Source: Pseudomonas sp. UBA4617 (GTDB taxonomy: Bacteria > Pseudomonadota > Gammaproteobacteria > Pseudomonadales > Pseudomonadaceae). From it: DNA of 64,000 bases. The notes beneath the pieces were generated by a model. That model was not told the origin of the DNA and made no database searches. It saw only the letters and a list, made by a program, of their open reading frames with translations. Positions within the stretch are counted from its first letter, which is position 1; each line of letters opens with the position of its first letter. A program made the position numbers and the translations under genes. Where the stretch lies: positions 1 to 64,000 of the forward strand of contig NZ_DGIR01000016.1 of NCBI RefSeq assembly GCF_002386445.1, written 5' to 3'. Below are positions 7,891 to 16,303 of this stretch, in pieces.

Positions 7891-9984
7891 CTAGAAACCA
7901 CTCTCACGCACGCCCAGCGCCGCCAACCGGCGCCAGGCTGCCTCCAGCAACGACTCGCGGGCACCGTCGAGCACCACCACTCCGCGCAGCGGCTGAGCAA
8001 CGTCGGCGATTGTTGTCATTGGGCTCAGCCATACGCCGTACTGCGCATGCAGCGGCTGCGCACGCTGCTGGCTGTCGCGGCGCACGGCAATCGGGCCATG
8101 GCGATCGGAAGCCAGGGCTTCCAGTTCCAGGTAGGTCGCCCCGGTGGCATCTACCTGTTCCAGGCGTACTGGCAATGCCGCACGCAATGGATCATCGGCA
8201 ATGAAGCGGCCTTCAATGCCTGCCGTCACCCGCCACAACTCGGCCTCGGCCAGGTAGCCACGCAAGCGCACCCCAGGCTCGACGATACGCCCCAGTGGCT
8301 GGGCGGTATTCAGCCATTGCCCTGCCGCCAGCCCGCCGGGCAGGTCGCGCAACACCCCGTCGTAAGGGGCGCGAAGCAGTAGCCGTTGACGCTGCGCGGC
8401 CAGGCCGCGGAATTCCGCCACCGCCTCGGCCAGTTGCTGCTCGAGCACGCCAGCGTCGCCGGCTGTGGCACTGCGCCCGGACTGCCGCCGCAGCAGCAAC
8501 TGGAGAATCTGGATTTCGCGGCGAACGATCGCCTGGCGCGAATCCAGGTCCGGCGATTCCACCTCCAGCAATAATTGGCCCTGGCTGACCTGCTGGCCAT
8601 CCTGCACCAGCAACCGCTTCAAGCGCCCCGCCAGCGGGGCGTGCAAGGCACTCACGCGGGACGCTTCGAGCATTGCCGGCACTTCCACCGCACCGCGCCA
8701 CGGCACTACCAGCAGCGCCAGCAGCAGCAACAGCCCAAGGCCATTGCGCAAGGCCTTGCGTGGCTGCGCCTGGGCGCGCCGCTGCCACCACTGCTGCAGC
8801 TCCTTGCACACTGGCAGGCCGATGAACCACGCCAGTTCGACCAGCATCAGGAAAATGCCCAGCAGCTTGAAAAACAGGTGGTACACCGCCAGGGCGATAC
8901 CGAAGAACAGCACTGCACGCCACAACCAGGCACCATAGCCCCACACCAGCAGGCGCTTGTGCATGCCTTCGGGCCAAGGCTCGGGTTTTGCATCGCCGTA
9001 GCCGAACAGCGCCTCGCGCAGGCGCCAGCGGCACAGGGCGAAGGCGCGTTGCTGCAGGTTCTCGACGCCCCACAGGTCACTGACCAGGAAATACCCGTCG
9101 AAGCGCATGAACGGGTTGAGGTTGACCAGCAAGGTAGTCATCCAGGTGGCACTGGCGAGCATGAACGCTGCCGTGCGCAGCGGCCCATCCGGCAGCAGCG
9201 ACCAGGCCAGCAGGGCCAGCACCGCCAGGACCAGTTCGGCGAAGATGCCCCCGGCATCGATCAGCAGCCGCGAGCGCCGATCGCTTACCCGCCACGCATC
9301 ACTGACGTCGGTGTAGAACATCGGCAGCATCACCATGAACGCCAACCCCATGCTCTGCACCCGACAGCCGGCCCGCTTGGCCATGTAGGCATGGCCGAAC
9401 TCGTGGCAGAGCTTGGCAAAGGCCAGCGCCAGGCCGAAGACGAGCATGCCGCCCAGGCTGAACAGGTGCGGGAAGGTGGCGATGAAACGCGACCAGTCGC
9501 GGGCCATCAGGAATATGCCGAGGACCAGCAAGGTAGGCAGAGCGAAGCGCAGCAGCCAGCCGCCATGGCGCTCGAGCAGTGGCCAACTGCGATTGAGGAA
9601 GGCGTCCGGACGCCACAACGGGATACGGAAGAACAAGTACTGGTGCAGCGCCTTCTTCCAGACGCTCTGCCGGGTGGCCGCAGCTTTGCTGGCGTAGCTT
9701 TGACGCTGGTCGGCATCCTGCGCGGTCAGCAGGTCATGTTGACCAAGGAACGCGCGCAGCGTGTCCAGCTCGTCAGCCTGCAGCCTCGCGCCTGGTTCGG
9801 CATTGGCCGCCGCCAGTACCTGTTGCGGATCGCCCAGGCCCCAGTGGTGCAACAAGCGCACCGCGGCTGCGCCGAGCTTGAAGTAACGACCGCGTAGCGG
9901 GTCTGCCAAGGTCCATTGCGCTGAACCGTCCAGCGCCGGGGCAGCCGGTGACAGTTGCAGGTCGGCGCGCAGGGCGGGCAGCAT
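7891..9984 (-). CDS. PqqD-like / M50 site-2-type metalloprotease / HlyD fusion membrane protein
   Basis: 697 aa. The N-terminal ~90 residues (WTLADPLRGRYFKLGAAAVRLL) look PqqD-like, the fold that binds peptide leaders in RiPP systems. Several membrane segments follow. The zinc motif HEFGH is at ~194-198 (KLCHEFGHAYMAKRAG), and NPFMRFDGY (~290) supplies the third ligand Asp typical of M50 proteases. After the last membrane segment (~420) a HlyD-type adaptor has two lipoyl half-motifs (APLAGRLKRLLVQDGQQVSQGQLLLEV is split over ~445-470; APYDGVLRDLP later) around a short coiled coil. The start is ATG at 9984, overlapping the previous stop by one base (TGATG). No ABC transporter is fused or adjacent. 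Probably an inner-membrane export or processing component. Confidence 0.85.
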   Translation of the reverse strand: MLPALRADLQLSPAAPALDGSAQWTLADPLRGRYFKLGAAAVRLLHHWGLGDPQQVLAAANAEPGARLQADELDTLRAFLGQHDLLTAQDADQRQSYASKAAATRQSVWKKALHQYLFFRIPLWRPDAFLNRSWPLLERHGGWLLRFALPTLLVLGIFLMARDWSRFIATFPHLFSLGGMLVFGLALAFAKLCHEFGHAYMAKRAGCRVQSMGLAFMVMLPMFYTDVSDAWRVSDRRSRLLIDAGGIFAELVLAVLALLAWSLLPDGPLRTAAFMLASATWMTTLLVNLNPFMRFDGYFLVSDLWGVENLQQRAFALCRWRLREALFGYGDAKPEPWPEGMHKRLLVWGYGAWLWRAVLFFGIALAVYHLFFKLLGIFLMLVELAWFIGLPVCKELQQWWQRRAQAQPRKALRNGLGLLLLLALLVVPWRGAVEVPAMLEASRVSALHAPLAGRLKRLLVQDGQQVSQGQLLLEVESPDLDSRQAIVRREIQILQLLLRRQSGRSATAGDAGVLEQQLAEAVAEFRGLAAQRQRLLLRAPYDGVLRDLPGGLAAGQWLNTAQPLGRIVEPGVRLRGYLAEAELWRVTAGIEGRFIADDPLRAALPVRLEQVDATGATYLELEALASDRHGPIAVRRDSQQRAQPLHAQYGVWLSPMTTIADVAQPLRGVVVLDGARESLLEAAWRRLAALGVRESGF

Positions 9985-11303
9985 CACCAGCCCAGCCCTT
10001 GGCGCACAGCTGCCAGCGGGCGGCGCAGCAGGTAATAGGCCAGCGGCGCCCGCTCGCCATACAGCTTGGCGGTGCCGCGCAGGCCAATGCGTGGCGGCGC
10101 CTCGACGAACGCCGCATCCAGCCGATAGGCCAACTGCCCTGCTGCCGTAGCCTGGGCTTCGTAGGCGGCACGCTCGAGCTGCGCGGGGTGCCGGTGCAAC
10201 GGATCGCTGTCCAGGAACAGCGCCACCTCAGCCCCCGGTTGCAGGGCGATGGCGTCGCCCACCGGCAACTCCATGCGCAGCTCGGCCTTGGCCGGGTCGG
10301 CCAGTTGCAGCAGGCGCTCGCCGGTCTGCACCGGTTTGCCAGTCCAGCGCTGGGCATCGGCGAACACGGCAATGCCATCCCGCTCGGCGCGGACTTCGCT
10401 GCGGGCCAGCAACTGCCGGGCGTAGTCGAGTTCGGCGCGCTTCTGCTCCACCCGTGCAGCCAGCAGGTCAAGGCGCGCGCTGGAATCAGCATCGGAGAAC
10501 GCACGCTGAGTGCTGGCCTTGAGCTCGGCCTCGGCAACGCCCAAGGTACGCTCGGCAACATCGGCTTGCGCCTTGAGCGAGGTGTCATCGAAACGCACCA
10601 GCAGTTCACCGGCGGTCACCGTCTGGTTGGGTTTGACCCGGAACTCGGCAATGACGCCGTCCAGCGGCGCGGCCACCACCCGACCACCGCGCGGCACCAC
10701 CTCGGCAGGCGCCAGCACCGACTGACGTACCGGTATGCACAGCACCACCACGGCCACCGCCACCAGCGCCAGCAGGCGCCGCCGTGGCCAGCGCAGGCGC
10801 CAGGGGCGCGCCGGGCGCAAGGCCTGCCAGGCATGCCCATAGGTTTCTGCCAGGTGCAGCAGCAGGGCCTGCTCGGCAGCGTTGAACGGGATATCGCGAG
10901 CCAGCCACAGGCCGCCGAAGGTTTGCCCTTCACGGTTGTGCAACGGCAACCAGAAGGCCTGCGCAGCAGACAAAGCCTGCCAGTCGTCGCGCACCTGTGC
11001 ATCGAGCATCGCCGGGTTGACCGCGGCGGCGGCATCAGCAGCACCGGCGGCCTGCAACTGCCTGGCGGCGCGCTCGACGAAAGCCACGAACGGGGCATTG
11101 CTTTCCACCACACTGACACCGGTCAATGCCTGGACCTTGCCTTCGATCAACAACGCGGCATGGCGAAAACCGAACAGCGCCTGGCCATCGTTGACCATGG
11201 CATAGGCCAACTGCTCGCTGTTGGCAGCCTGGCGAGCCTGCCGTTCCAGCCCCAGAAACCGGGCGAAGGCATGCTCAGCCATGGCGTTGGCGGCGGCCGT
11301 CAT
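9984..11303 (-). CDS. HlyD-family membrane fusion protein with cytoplasmic GAF-like N-terminal domain
   Basis: 439 aa. The first ~165 residues lack a signal peptide and look like a GAF-type sensor fold (LAYAMVNDGQALFGFRHAALLIEG, FWLPLHNREGQTFGGLWLA). One membrane segment (LLALVAVAVVVLCIPV, ~180-195) follows, then a periplasmic HlyD domain with lipoyl half-motif APLDGVIAEFRVKPNQTV, an alpha-hairpin of heptad-like repeats and a second half-motif. The start overlaps the upstream adaptor gene by ATGA. A ligand-sensing cytoplasmic domain joined to an adaptor suggests a gated exporter, but no ligand can be deduced. Confidence 0.8.
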   Translation of the reverse strand: MTAAANAMAEHAFARFLGLERQARQAANSEQLAYAMVNDGQALFGFRHAALLIEGKVQALTGVSVVESNAPFVAFVERAARQLQAAGAADAAAAVNPAMLDAQVRDDWQALSAAQAFWLPLHNREGQTFGGLWLARDIPFNAAEQALLLHLAETYGHAWQALRPARPWRLRWPRRRLLALVAVAVVVLCIPVRQSVLAPAEVVPRGGRVVAAPLDGVIAEFRVKPNQTVTAGELLVRFDDTSLKAQADVAERTLGVAEAELKASTQRAFSDADSSARLDLLAARVEQKRAELDYARQLLARSEVRAERDGIAVFADAQRWTGKPVQTGERLLQLADPAKAELRMELPVGDAIALQPGAEVALFLDSDPLHRHPAQLERAAYEAQATAAGQLAYRLDAAFVEAPPRIGLRGTAKLYGERAPLAYYLLRRPLAAVRQGLGW

Positions 11304-12082
11304 GGTTGTTCCGGGAAAATGGCCGTACCGCTCATGCCCGCCAACAGCCCTTGGGCGTCTTGCGGCAGTTGGCCAATCAGCAGCAGCGTCTGGCTGCCCT
11401 CATCGATCCGCGCCCCCACGCGCTTGACCTGCGCCTGCAACGGTCGGCCGGTTTCATCCGGGGTGAACTGGAAGGCTTGGCCGGGTTTCAGACGTGCGAG
11501 CCAGTTCGATGGCACCAGCAGCTGGATCTCCAGCGAACGGTTGTCCACCACTTCCAGCAGCGGCGCCCCGCTGGGTACGCTTTCGTGTGGCTGGGCACGG
11601 CGTTGCACCACACGACCATCGAAGGGTGCGTTGACCACGCAACGCCTGACCTGCACCTGGTACACCTGCGCTTCGGCCTGGGCCTGGGCCTGCCTGGCTT
11701 CGGCCAAGGAAACTTCGTACCGGCCGACCGACTTGAGCGCGGCCAGTTGCCGATTGTGGTCGAGCTCTTCCCTGGAAGCGCGAACTGCCGCCTGGGCAGC
11801 GTTGAGCTGGGCCTGGTAAGCGGCGCAATCGAAGCGTGCCAGGGTGCTGCCTTTCTTGAAGTCTTCGCCTTCTGCATAGGGCATCTCGACGATGCGCCCG
11901 GCCAGTTCACTGGCCAGCACCGCGTGATCGCGGGCGCGCAGCACGCCACGGGCGTTTTGCCCAGCGCCCGCAGCGCTATGCGCTGGCGTGTCCAGCAATG
12001 GATCGCCTGGTGCTTCAGCGGCAACGACCAGCGGCAACTGCAACACAGCCAAAGCCAGGGCCAGGCGGATGGCACGACGCAT
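11300..12082 (-). CDS. Periplasmic HlyD/RND-type adaptor protein
   Basis: 260 aa from ATG at 12082, preceded by AAGGAG. Residues 1-24 form a Sec signal peptide (MRRAIRLALALAVLQLPLVV). The body is a classical adaptor: lipoyl half ASELAGRIVEMPYAEGEDFKKGS, coiled-coil hairpin rich in Ala/Gln, second half NAPFDGRVVQRRAQPHESV, and a beta-barrel domain. It is the first gene of the tightly coupled adaptor/M50 block. Unlike RND operons, no inner-membrane pump or outer-membrane channel gene is adjacent. Confidence 0.85.
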   Translation of the reverse strand: MRRAIRLALALAVLQLPLVVAAEAPGDPLLDTPAHSAAGAGQNARGVLRARDHAVLASELAGRIVEMPYAEGEDFKKGSTLARFDCAAYQAQLNAAQAAVRASREELDHNRQLAALKSVGRYEVSLAEARQAQAQAEAQVYQVQVRRCVVNAPFDGRVVQRRAQPHESVPSGAPLLEVVDNRSLEIQLLVPSNWLARLKPGQAFQFTPDETGRPLQAQVKRVGARIDEGSQTLLLIGQLPQDAQGLLAGMSGTAIFPEQP

Positions 12083-12193
12083 GGCGCACACTCCTTGTGA
12101 ACTCGGTGGCCGGAGTGTACGACAAAGATGATGGCACGGATATATCACAGTGACCGGCGCTGACCTGCACCCAAGGTCATGCGCGCGCGGCTG

Positions 12194-14743
12194 TCAGGAC
12201 ACGCCACGATCTGCACCTTCGCCAGCCCCCAACAGTTGCATCAACGCCCGGTTTTCCACCGGCCGGCTAAGCAGGTAACCCTGCACTTCATGGCACTGGT
12301 CGTCGTAAAGCAAGGCCAGCTGCTCCGCGGTTTCCACGCCCTCGGCGGTGACCGTCATGCCCATCGCATTGCCCAGGTTGATGATCGCCTGTACCACGCT
12401 GCGATCACTGCTGCTGGAGCCCAGCGACTGGACGAAGCGTTTGTCGATCTTGATGCTGTCGAACGGGTAGGTACGCAGGTAACCCAGGGAGGAATAGCCG
12501 GTACCGAAGTCATCGATGTTCAGGCGTACCCCCAGCTCCTTCAACGCGTTCATGGTCTGCAGGGCGCCTTCCACGTCATTGAGCATGACGTTCTCGGTTA
12601 TCTCCAGCTCCAGGCGATGGGCAGGCAGGCCTGTGTGCCGAAGTGCTTCAGCCACGTCACGCACCACGTCGCTGCGGCTGAACTGCGCCGGCGACATGTT
12701 GACCGAGACCAGGATCTCCAGCGGCCAGCCACGCGCCAGCGTGCACGCCTCCTGGAGTACCCAGTTGCCCAGTTGCACGATCAGGTCGGACTCCTCGGCC
12801 AGGGCAATGAAGCGGTCCGGCCGCAGCAGGCCGAGCCGTGGATGTTGCCAGCGCACCAGCGCCTCGGCAGAAGCCACCGTTACCCCGTCCACCTTGAAGC
12901 GCGGCTGGAAATGCAAGCGCAGTTCGCCACGGGCGATGCCTTCGCGCAATTCGCGCTCCAGCTCGCGTTTTTCCAGCAATGCCGAATTCAACTGTGCCGA
13001 GAAGTAGCGCCAGGTATGCTTGCCGGCCTGTTTCGCGCTGTACAAGGCGACATCGGCATAGCGGATCAGTGCACTGGCGGAACCGGGATACTCTGCGGAC
13101 AACACCACCCCGAGGCTGACCCCGATCTGGACCTTGTGTTGTTCGAAGGTGATCGGGCGCTTGAGGGTTTCGATGACCCGCGCGCAAAAGCGGTCCACTT
13201 CATCGTGAGTGCCTGGCCGGGCCAGGACGATGACGAATTCGTCACCGCCCAGGCGTGCCACCAGGTCAGTGTCGCGGGTCACCTGCCCTAGCCGGCGGGC
13301 CACTTCGATCAGCACGGCGTCCCCGGCCGGGTGGCCGAGGCTGTCGTTGATCGGCTTGAAATTGTCCAGGTCGAGCATCAGCAACGCCTGCTCCGCGCCC
13401 CTGGCATCATCAAGGAAGCGGAACAGCTTGTTGCGGTTGGGCAGGCCGGTGAGCGCATCGTGCAGCGACAGGTGCTGGACCTGCGCATGGGCCGCCACTT
13501 CGTCGGTGATATCCGTACAGGTACCGCGGAACCCCCGGCAGGTCTTGTGCTCGATGATGGCCTTGGCGGCGACCCGGCACTCTCGCCGTTGCTCATGATG
13601 ATCACGGTACTGGCAACGCAGGTTGCCGGTCGATTCGCTGCCGGCGAGGCCGTGCAGCCAGGTCTCGACCTGGCCGGTATCACAATCGAACAGGTCACTG
13701 ATGGGGCGCTGCAGCCACCGCTCCAGGGTATGCCCGGTCAGCTCGGTAAAACGCGGTGAAAGATAGGTCAGGCGCTGCTGCGCATCGGTTTCCCAGATCC
13801 AGTCCGATGCTGCCTCGGCCACTGCCTTGAAGCGCGCTTCACTGGACTCCAGGGCGGCTTTCGAGGCAGCCAGCGCGTGGTGGCTACGGTCCATGCTGGC
13901 AGTGGCGCGCATGGCATAGCGGGCGAACAGCACCATGACCAGCGCGATGATCAGCAACGCCAGGGCCAGGGGCAACAGTACCGTCTCGAGCAGGTCCGTC
14001 CCCGGCTGATCGATATGCCAGGTCAGGGCGTAGCCACTGTCCTCCAGCGCCAAGCGCCCCTGGTCTGCCTGCACCTGGCTTGCGGCAACCACGGCAAAAC
14101 CGGCCAGCCCGGCGGAGCGCCCCAGTTGACCGAGCACCTTCGGGCTGAGCACCCGCACGAAGACCAGCACTGCTCCAGAGGCCGGCAGCGGGTGCCGGGC
14201 CGAGGACGGGCGGATGAGCGCTGCGGTGTACAGCGCCGGCTGGCCATCGAACACCAGGTAGCCGGAGGCCGCCTGTTCCTCTTGCGTCGTCGCCTGCCGG
14301 GCCCGTTGCAGAACCTGGGCGCGGCTGGCGCTGTGGCGTTCGAAGCCGTGTTCACTGAGGCGCCCTTCCAGCATCGCGTAGTGGGTGCCATCGTCACCCA
14401 GGACGAATACCCCTTCATAACCGTCGGTGCTGTAGAGCGTTTCGCCCAGGTTATCCTCGTCGTAGGCCCACTGCCGGTCCACGCGGTCGGCCAAGTGATC
14501 GTAGGCGGCTTGCCACACGGCATAGGAGACCAGGTAGTTGCGCTCGTTCTTCTGCAATTGTGCCAGCGCCGACTCGGCATGAAACCGGCTCTGTGCTCGT
14601 TCGCGTGCATCCAGTGACTCGGCGATGCGGTACAAGGAAACCAGGCCCAGTAGCAATATCAACAACAGCAGGCTGGAAAAGACCAGCGTCAACTGCCGAA
14701 CCACCTGACTGCGCGACGAATTACTACCGAAGGTTGCATCCAT
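12194..14743 (-). CDS. CHASE4-PAS-GGDEF-EAL cyclic-di-GMP enzyme
   Basis: 849 aa. A membrane segment (~18-40), a periplasmic CHASE4-type domain (~45-245) and a second membrane segment (~255-278) precede a PAS domain (DWIWETDAQQRLTYLSPRF, ~305). The diguanylate cyclase domain has an intact GGDEF (ARLGGDEFVIVLA, ~500). The phosphodiesterase domain has SAEALVRW (~625), and LELEITENV and NIDDFGTGYSSL indicate active-site residues are kept. Both activities are therefore possible. It lies 111 bp upstream of the adaptor/adhesin cluster on the same strand. As c-di-GMP commonly controls adhesin display in Pseudomonas, a regulatory link is plausible but is inference. Confidence 0.92.
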   Translation of the reverse strand: MDATFGSNSSRSQVVRQLTLVFSSLLLLILLLGLVSLYRIAESLDARERAQSRFHAESALAQLQKNERNYLVSYAVWQAAYDHLADRVDRQWAYDEDNLGETLYSTDGYEGVFVLGDDGTHYAMLEGRLSEHGFERHSASRAQVLQRARQATTQEEQAASGYLVFDGQPALYTAALIRPSSARHPLPASGAVLVFVRVLSPKVLGQLGRSAGLAGFAVVAASQVQADQGRLALEDSGYALTWHIDQPGTDLLETVLLPLALALLIIALVMVLFARYAMRATASMDRSHHALAASKAALESSEARFKAVAEAASDWIWETDAQQRLTYLSPRFTELTGHTLERWLQRPISDLFDCDTGQVETWLHGLAGSESTGNLRCQYRDHHEQRRECRVAAKAIIEHKTCRGFRGTCTDITDEVAAHAQVQHLSLHDALTGLPNRNKLFRFLDDARGAEQALLMLDLDNFKPINDSLGHPAGDAVLIEVARRLGQVTRDTDLVARLGGDEFVIVLARPGTHDEVDRFCARVIETLKRPITFEQHKVQIGVSLGVVLSAEYPGSASALIRYADVALYSAKQAGKHTWRYFSAQLNSALLEKRELERELREGIARGELRLHFQPRFKVDGVTVASAEALVRWQHPRLGLLRPDRFIALAEESDLIVQLGNWVLQEACTLARGWPLEILVSVNMSPAQFSRSDVVRDVAEALRHTGLPAHRLELEITENVMLNDVEGALQTMNALKELGVRLNIDDFGTGYSSLGYLRTYPFDSIKIDKRFVQSLGSSSSDRSVVQAIINLGNAMGMTVTAEGVETAEQLALLYDDQCHEVQGYLLSRPVENRALMQLLGAGEGADRGVS

Positions 14744-14861
14744 TCAGTGGGCGCCTTTTACCGGATTCCGAAGAGTGGACTGTCAGCAATTGGCTGCTGA
14801 TCGATCCGGTCGACGACCGGACGCCAGACTCCCGGGAAATCATGCAGACTCGAACGAAACC

Positions 14862-16190
14862 TCAAAGGACCCGTTTGATCAACGGCTCCAACCGACTGAA
14901 GCGTAGCCGACGCAAGAGCGTGCGTACTTCCTTCGGATGCTCAGCCTTGCTCCCCAGCGCTTGCACCGGGTCGATCTGCGGCGCATGCCGGCGCAATGCG
15001 GCCAGCTCGGCCTCCCGGGGCACCTGCCATTCGCCGTGCGGGTCATCGATGAGCAGGCCATTCTCCAGGTCCAGGTTGAAGCCGCGTGGGTTGAGGTTAT
15101 TGCCGGTCAACAACGAATAGCGTTGGTCGACCCACACCCCCTTGGCATGGAAGGTATGCCCAGGGTCGTTCCAGATCCGTACCTGCAACTGGCCGCTGGC
15201 AATCGCGGCGTGGCGACGCCGGGCGAAGGCACGCAGGTTGTCCTCATACAGATAAGGCAAGGCACCACTGGCACTGAACGGTTCACCGGGGGCGATATAG
15301 AAGTCGTTGGCGGTACGGTCGCCGACGATCAGTTCTACCCGCACGCCTCGCTCCAGCGCATGATCGAGCTCACGCATCAACACCCGTGGCGGGTTGAAAT
15401 ATGGCGTGCTGATGATGACCTGGCGACGCGCCGCCGCCAGCAAGGCACACACTGCCCGGTTCAGTGGGTTGCCACGGCCCACGCCCAGCAGCGGAATCAC
15501 GCGCAGGCCTTGCCCCGGCACACTGGCCGGTGCGTCATAAGCCATGCGCCGCAGCCGCGCACGCAAGCGCCGGATATCGCTGCGCAGGCTGCGGGTGGAA
15601 GGCTGGGCCGGCAGGTCCAGGCGCGGCGTCGCGGTGTGATGCAACAGGCGCCGGACCAGGTCGACCATGGCGTCGGCAAGCGCTGGCGAGTGGAACAGGT
15701 GGTAGCGGTCCAGGCGGTAGCGGTCGAAGCGGTGCAGGTAGACGTTGTTCAGGCTGGCGCCGGTGTAGATCACGCAGTCGTCGATGATGCTGCCCTTCAG
15801 GTGCAGCACACCGAACAGCTCGCGGGTTTGCACCGGCACGCCATGGATCACGATATCCAGCCCGTGCTGCTGGCGCTGGGCCTGATACCAGGCGGCATTA
15901 CCCGGCTGGCGGCCAGCGCCCAGCAAGCCGCGCCGGGCACGGAACCAGTCGACCACGATGGTGATATCCAGGCCTGGCCGTGCGGCCTTGGCCTGGTACA
16001 AGGCATCCAGCACCTCCTGGCCTGCCTCGTCTTGCTGCAGGTATAGCGCGACGATGACAATGCGTCGGGTCGCTGCGCGGATCTGCTCGAGCAGGCAAGC
16101 GTGATAGGCCTTGGCATCGGCCAATACCTGGATCGACCCAGGCGCCAGGGCGTAGCCTGGCAAACCTGCCAACAGGGTTTCGGGGGTCAC
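14862..16190 (-). CDS. pssA: CDP-diacylglycerol--serine O-phosphatidyltransferase (PLD superfamily)
   Basis: 442 aa, close to the length of the E. coli type I enzyme. Two PLD-type HxK motifs are visible: HLKGSIIDD followed by the GASLNN stretch (~135) and HAKGVWVDQ followed by LLTGNNLNPRGF (~360). The spacing and the phrases TPYFNPPRVLMREL and NPRGFNLDLENGLLIDDP are typical of PssA rather than of cardiolipin synthase. It makes phosphatidylserine from CDP-diacylglycerol and serine, the first step to phosphatidylethanolamine, at the membrane surface. It is a single gene, 112 bp downstream of katG on the same strand but behind the katG terminator. Confidence 0.9.
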   Translation of the reverse strand: MTPETLLAGLPGYALAPGSIQVLADAKAYHACLLEQIRAATRRIVIVALYLQQDEAGQEVLDALYQAKAARPGLDITIVVDWFRARRGLLGAGRQPGNAAWYQAQRQQHGLDIVIHGVPVQTRELFGVLHLKGSIIDDCVIYTGASLNNVYLHRFDRYRLDRYHLFHSPALADAMVDLVRRLLHHTATPRLDLPAQPSTRSLRSDIRRLRARLRRMAYDAPASVPGQGLRVIPLLGVGRGNPLNRAVCALLAAARRQVIISTPYFNPPRVLMRELDHALERGVRVELIVGDRTANDFYIAPGEPFSASGALPYLYEDNLRAFARRRHAAIASGQLQVRIWNDPGHTFHAKGVWVDQRYSLLTGNNLNPRGFNLDLENGLLIDDPHGEWQVPREAELAALRRHAPQIDPVQALGSKAEHPKEVRTLLRRLRFSRLEPLIKRVL

Positions 16191-16266
16191 TGACGATTAC
16201 CTTCTCTGTGCAATCACTGTCATGCATCAGCTTGCACAGGAACGGCGCAATGGTCCAGCGCCGCGC

Positions 16267-16289
16267 GAAAAGGGGCGCCAGGCGCCCCT
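16267..16289 (-). terminator. Rho-independent terminator of katG
   Basis: On the minus strand a 7-bp GC-rich stem (AGGGGCG / CGCCCCT) with a short CCTGG loop is followed directly by TTTT. It lies 15 bp downstream of the katG stop codon. Confidence 0.8.
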
Positions 16290-16303
16290 GCACTGCAACA
16301 CCG

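Noticed and set aside
8575..9897. Plus-strand frame of 440 codons opposite the M50-HlyD gene
   Set aside because: Low-complexity Gln/His-rich translation without motifs; the minus-strand gene is well supported.
14806..14820. CCGGTC-GAC-GACCGG palindrome as terminator of pssA
   Set aside because: No T-run and a three-base loop; probably a chance GC-rich palindrome.
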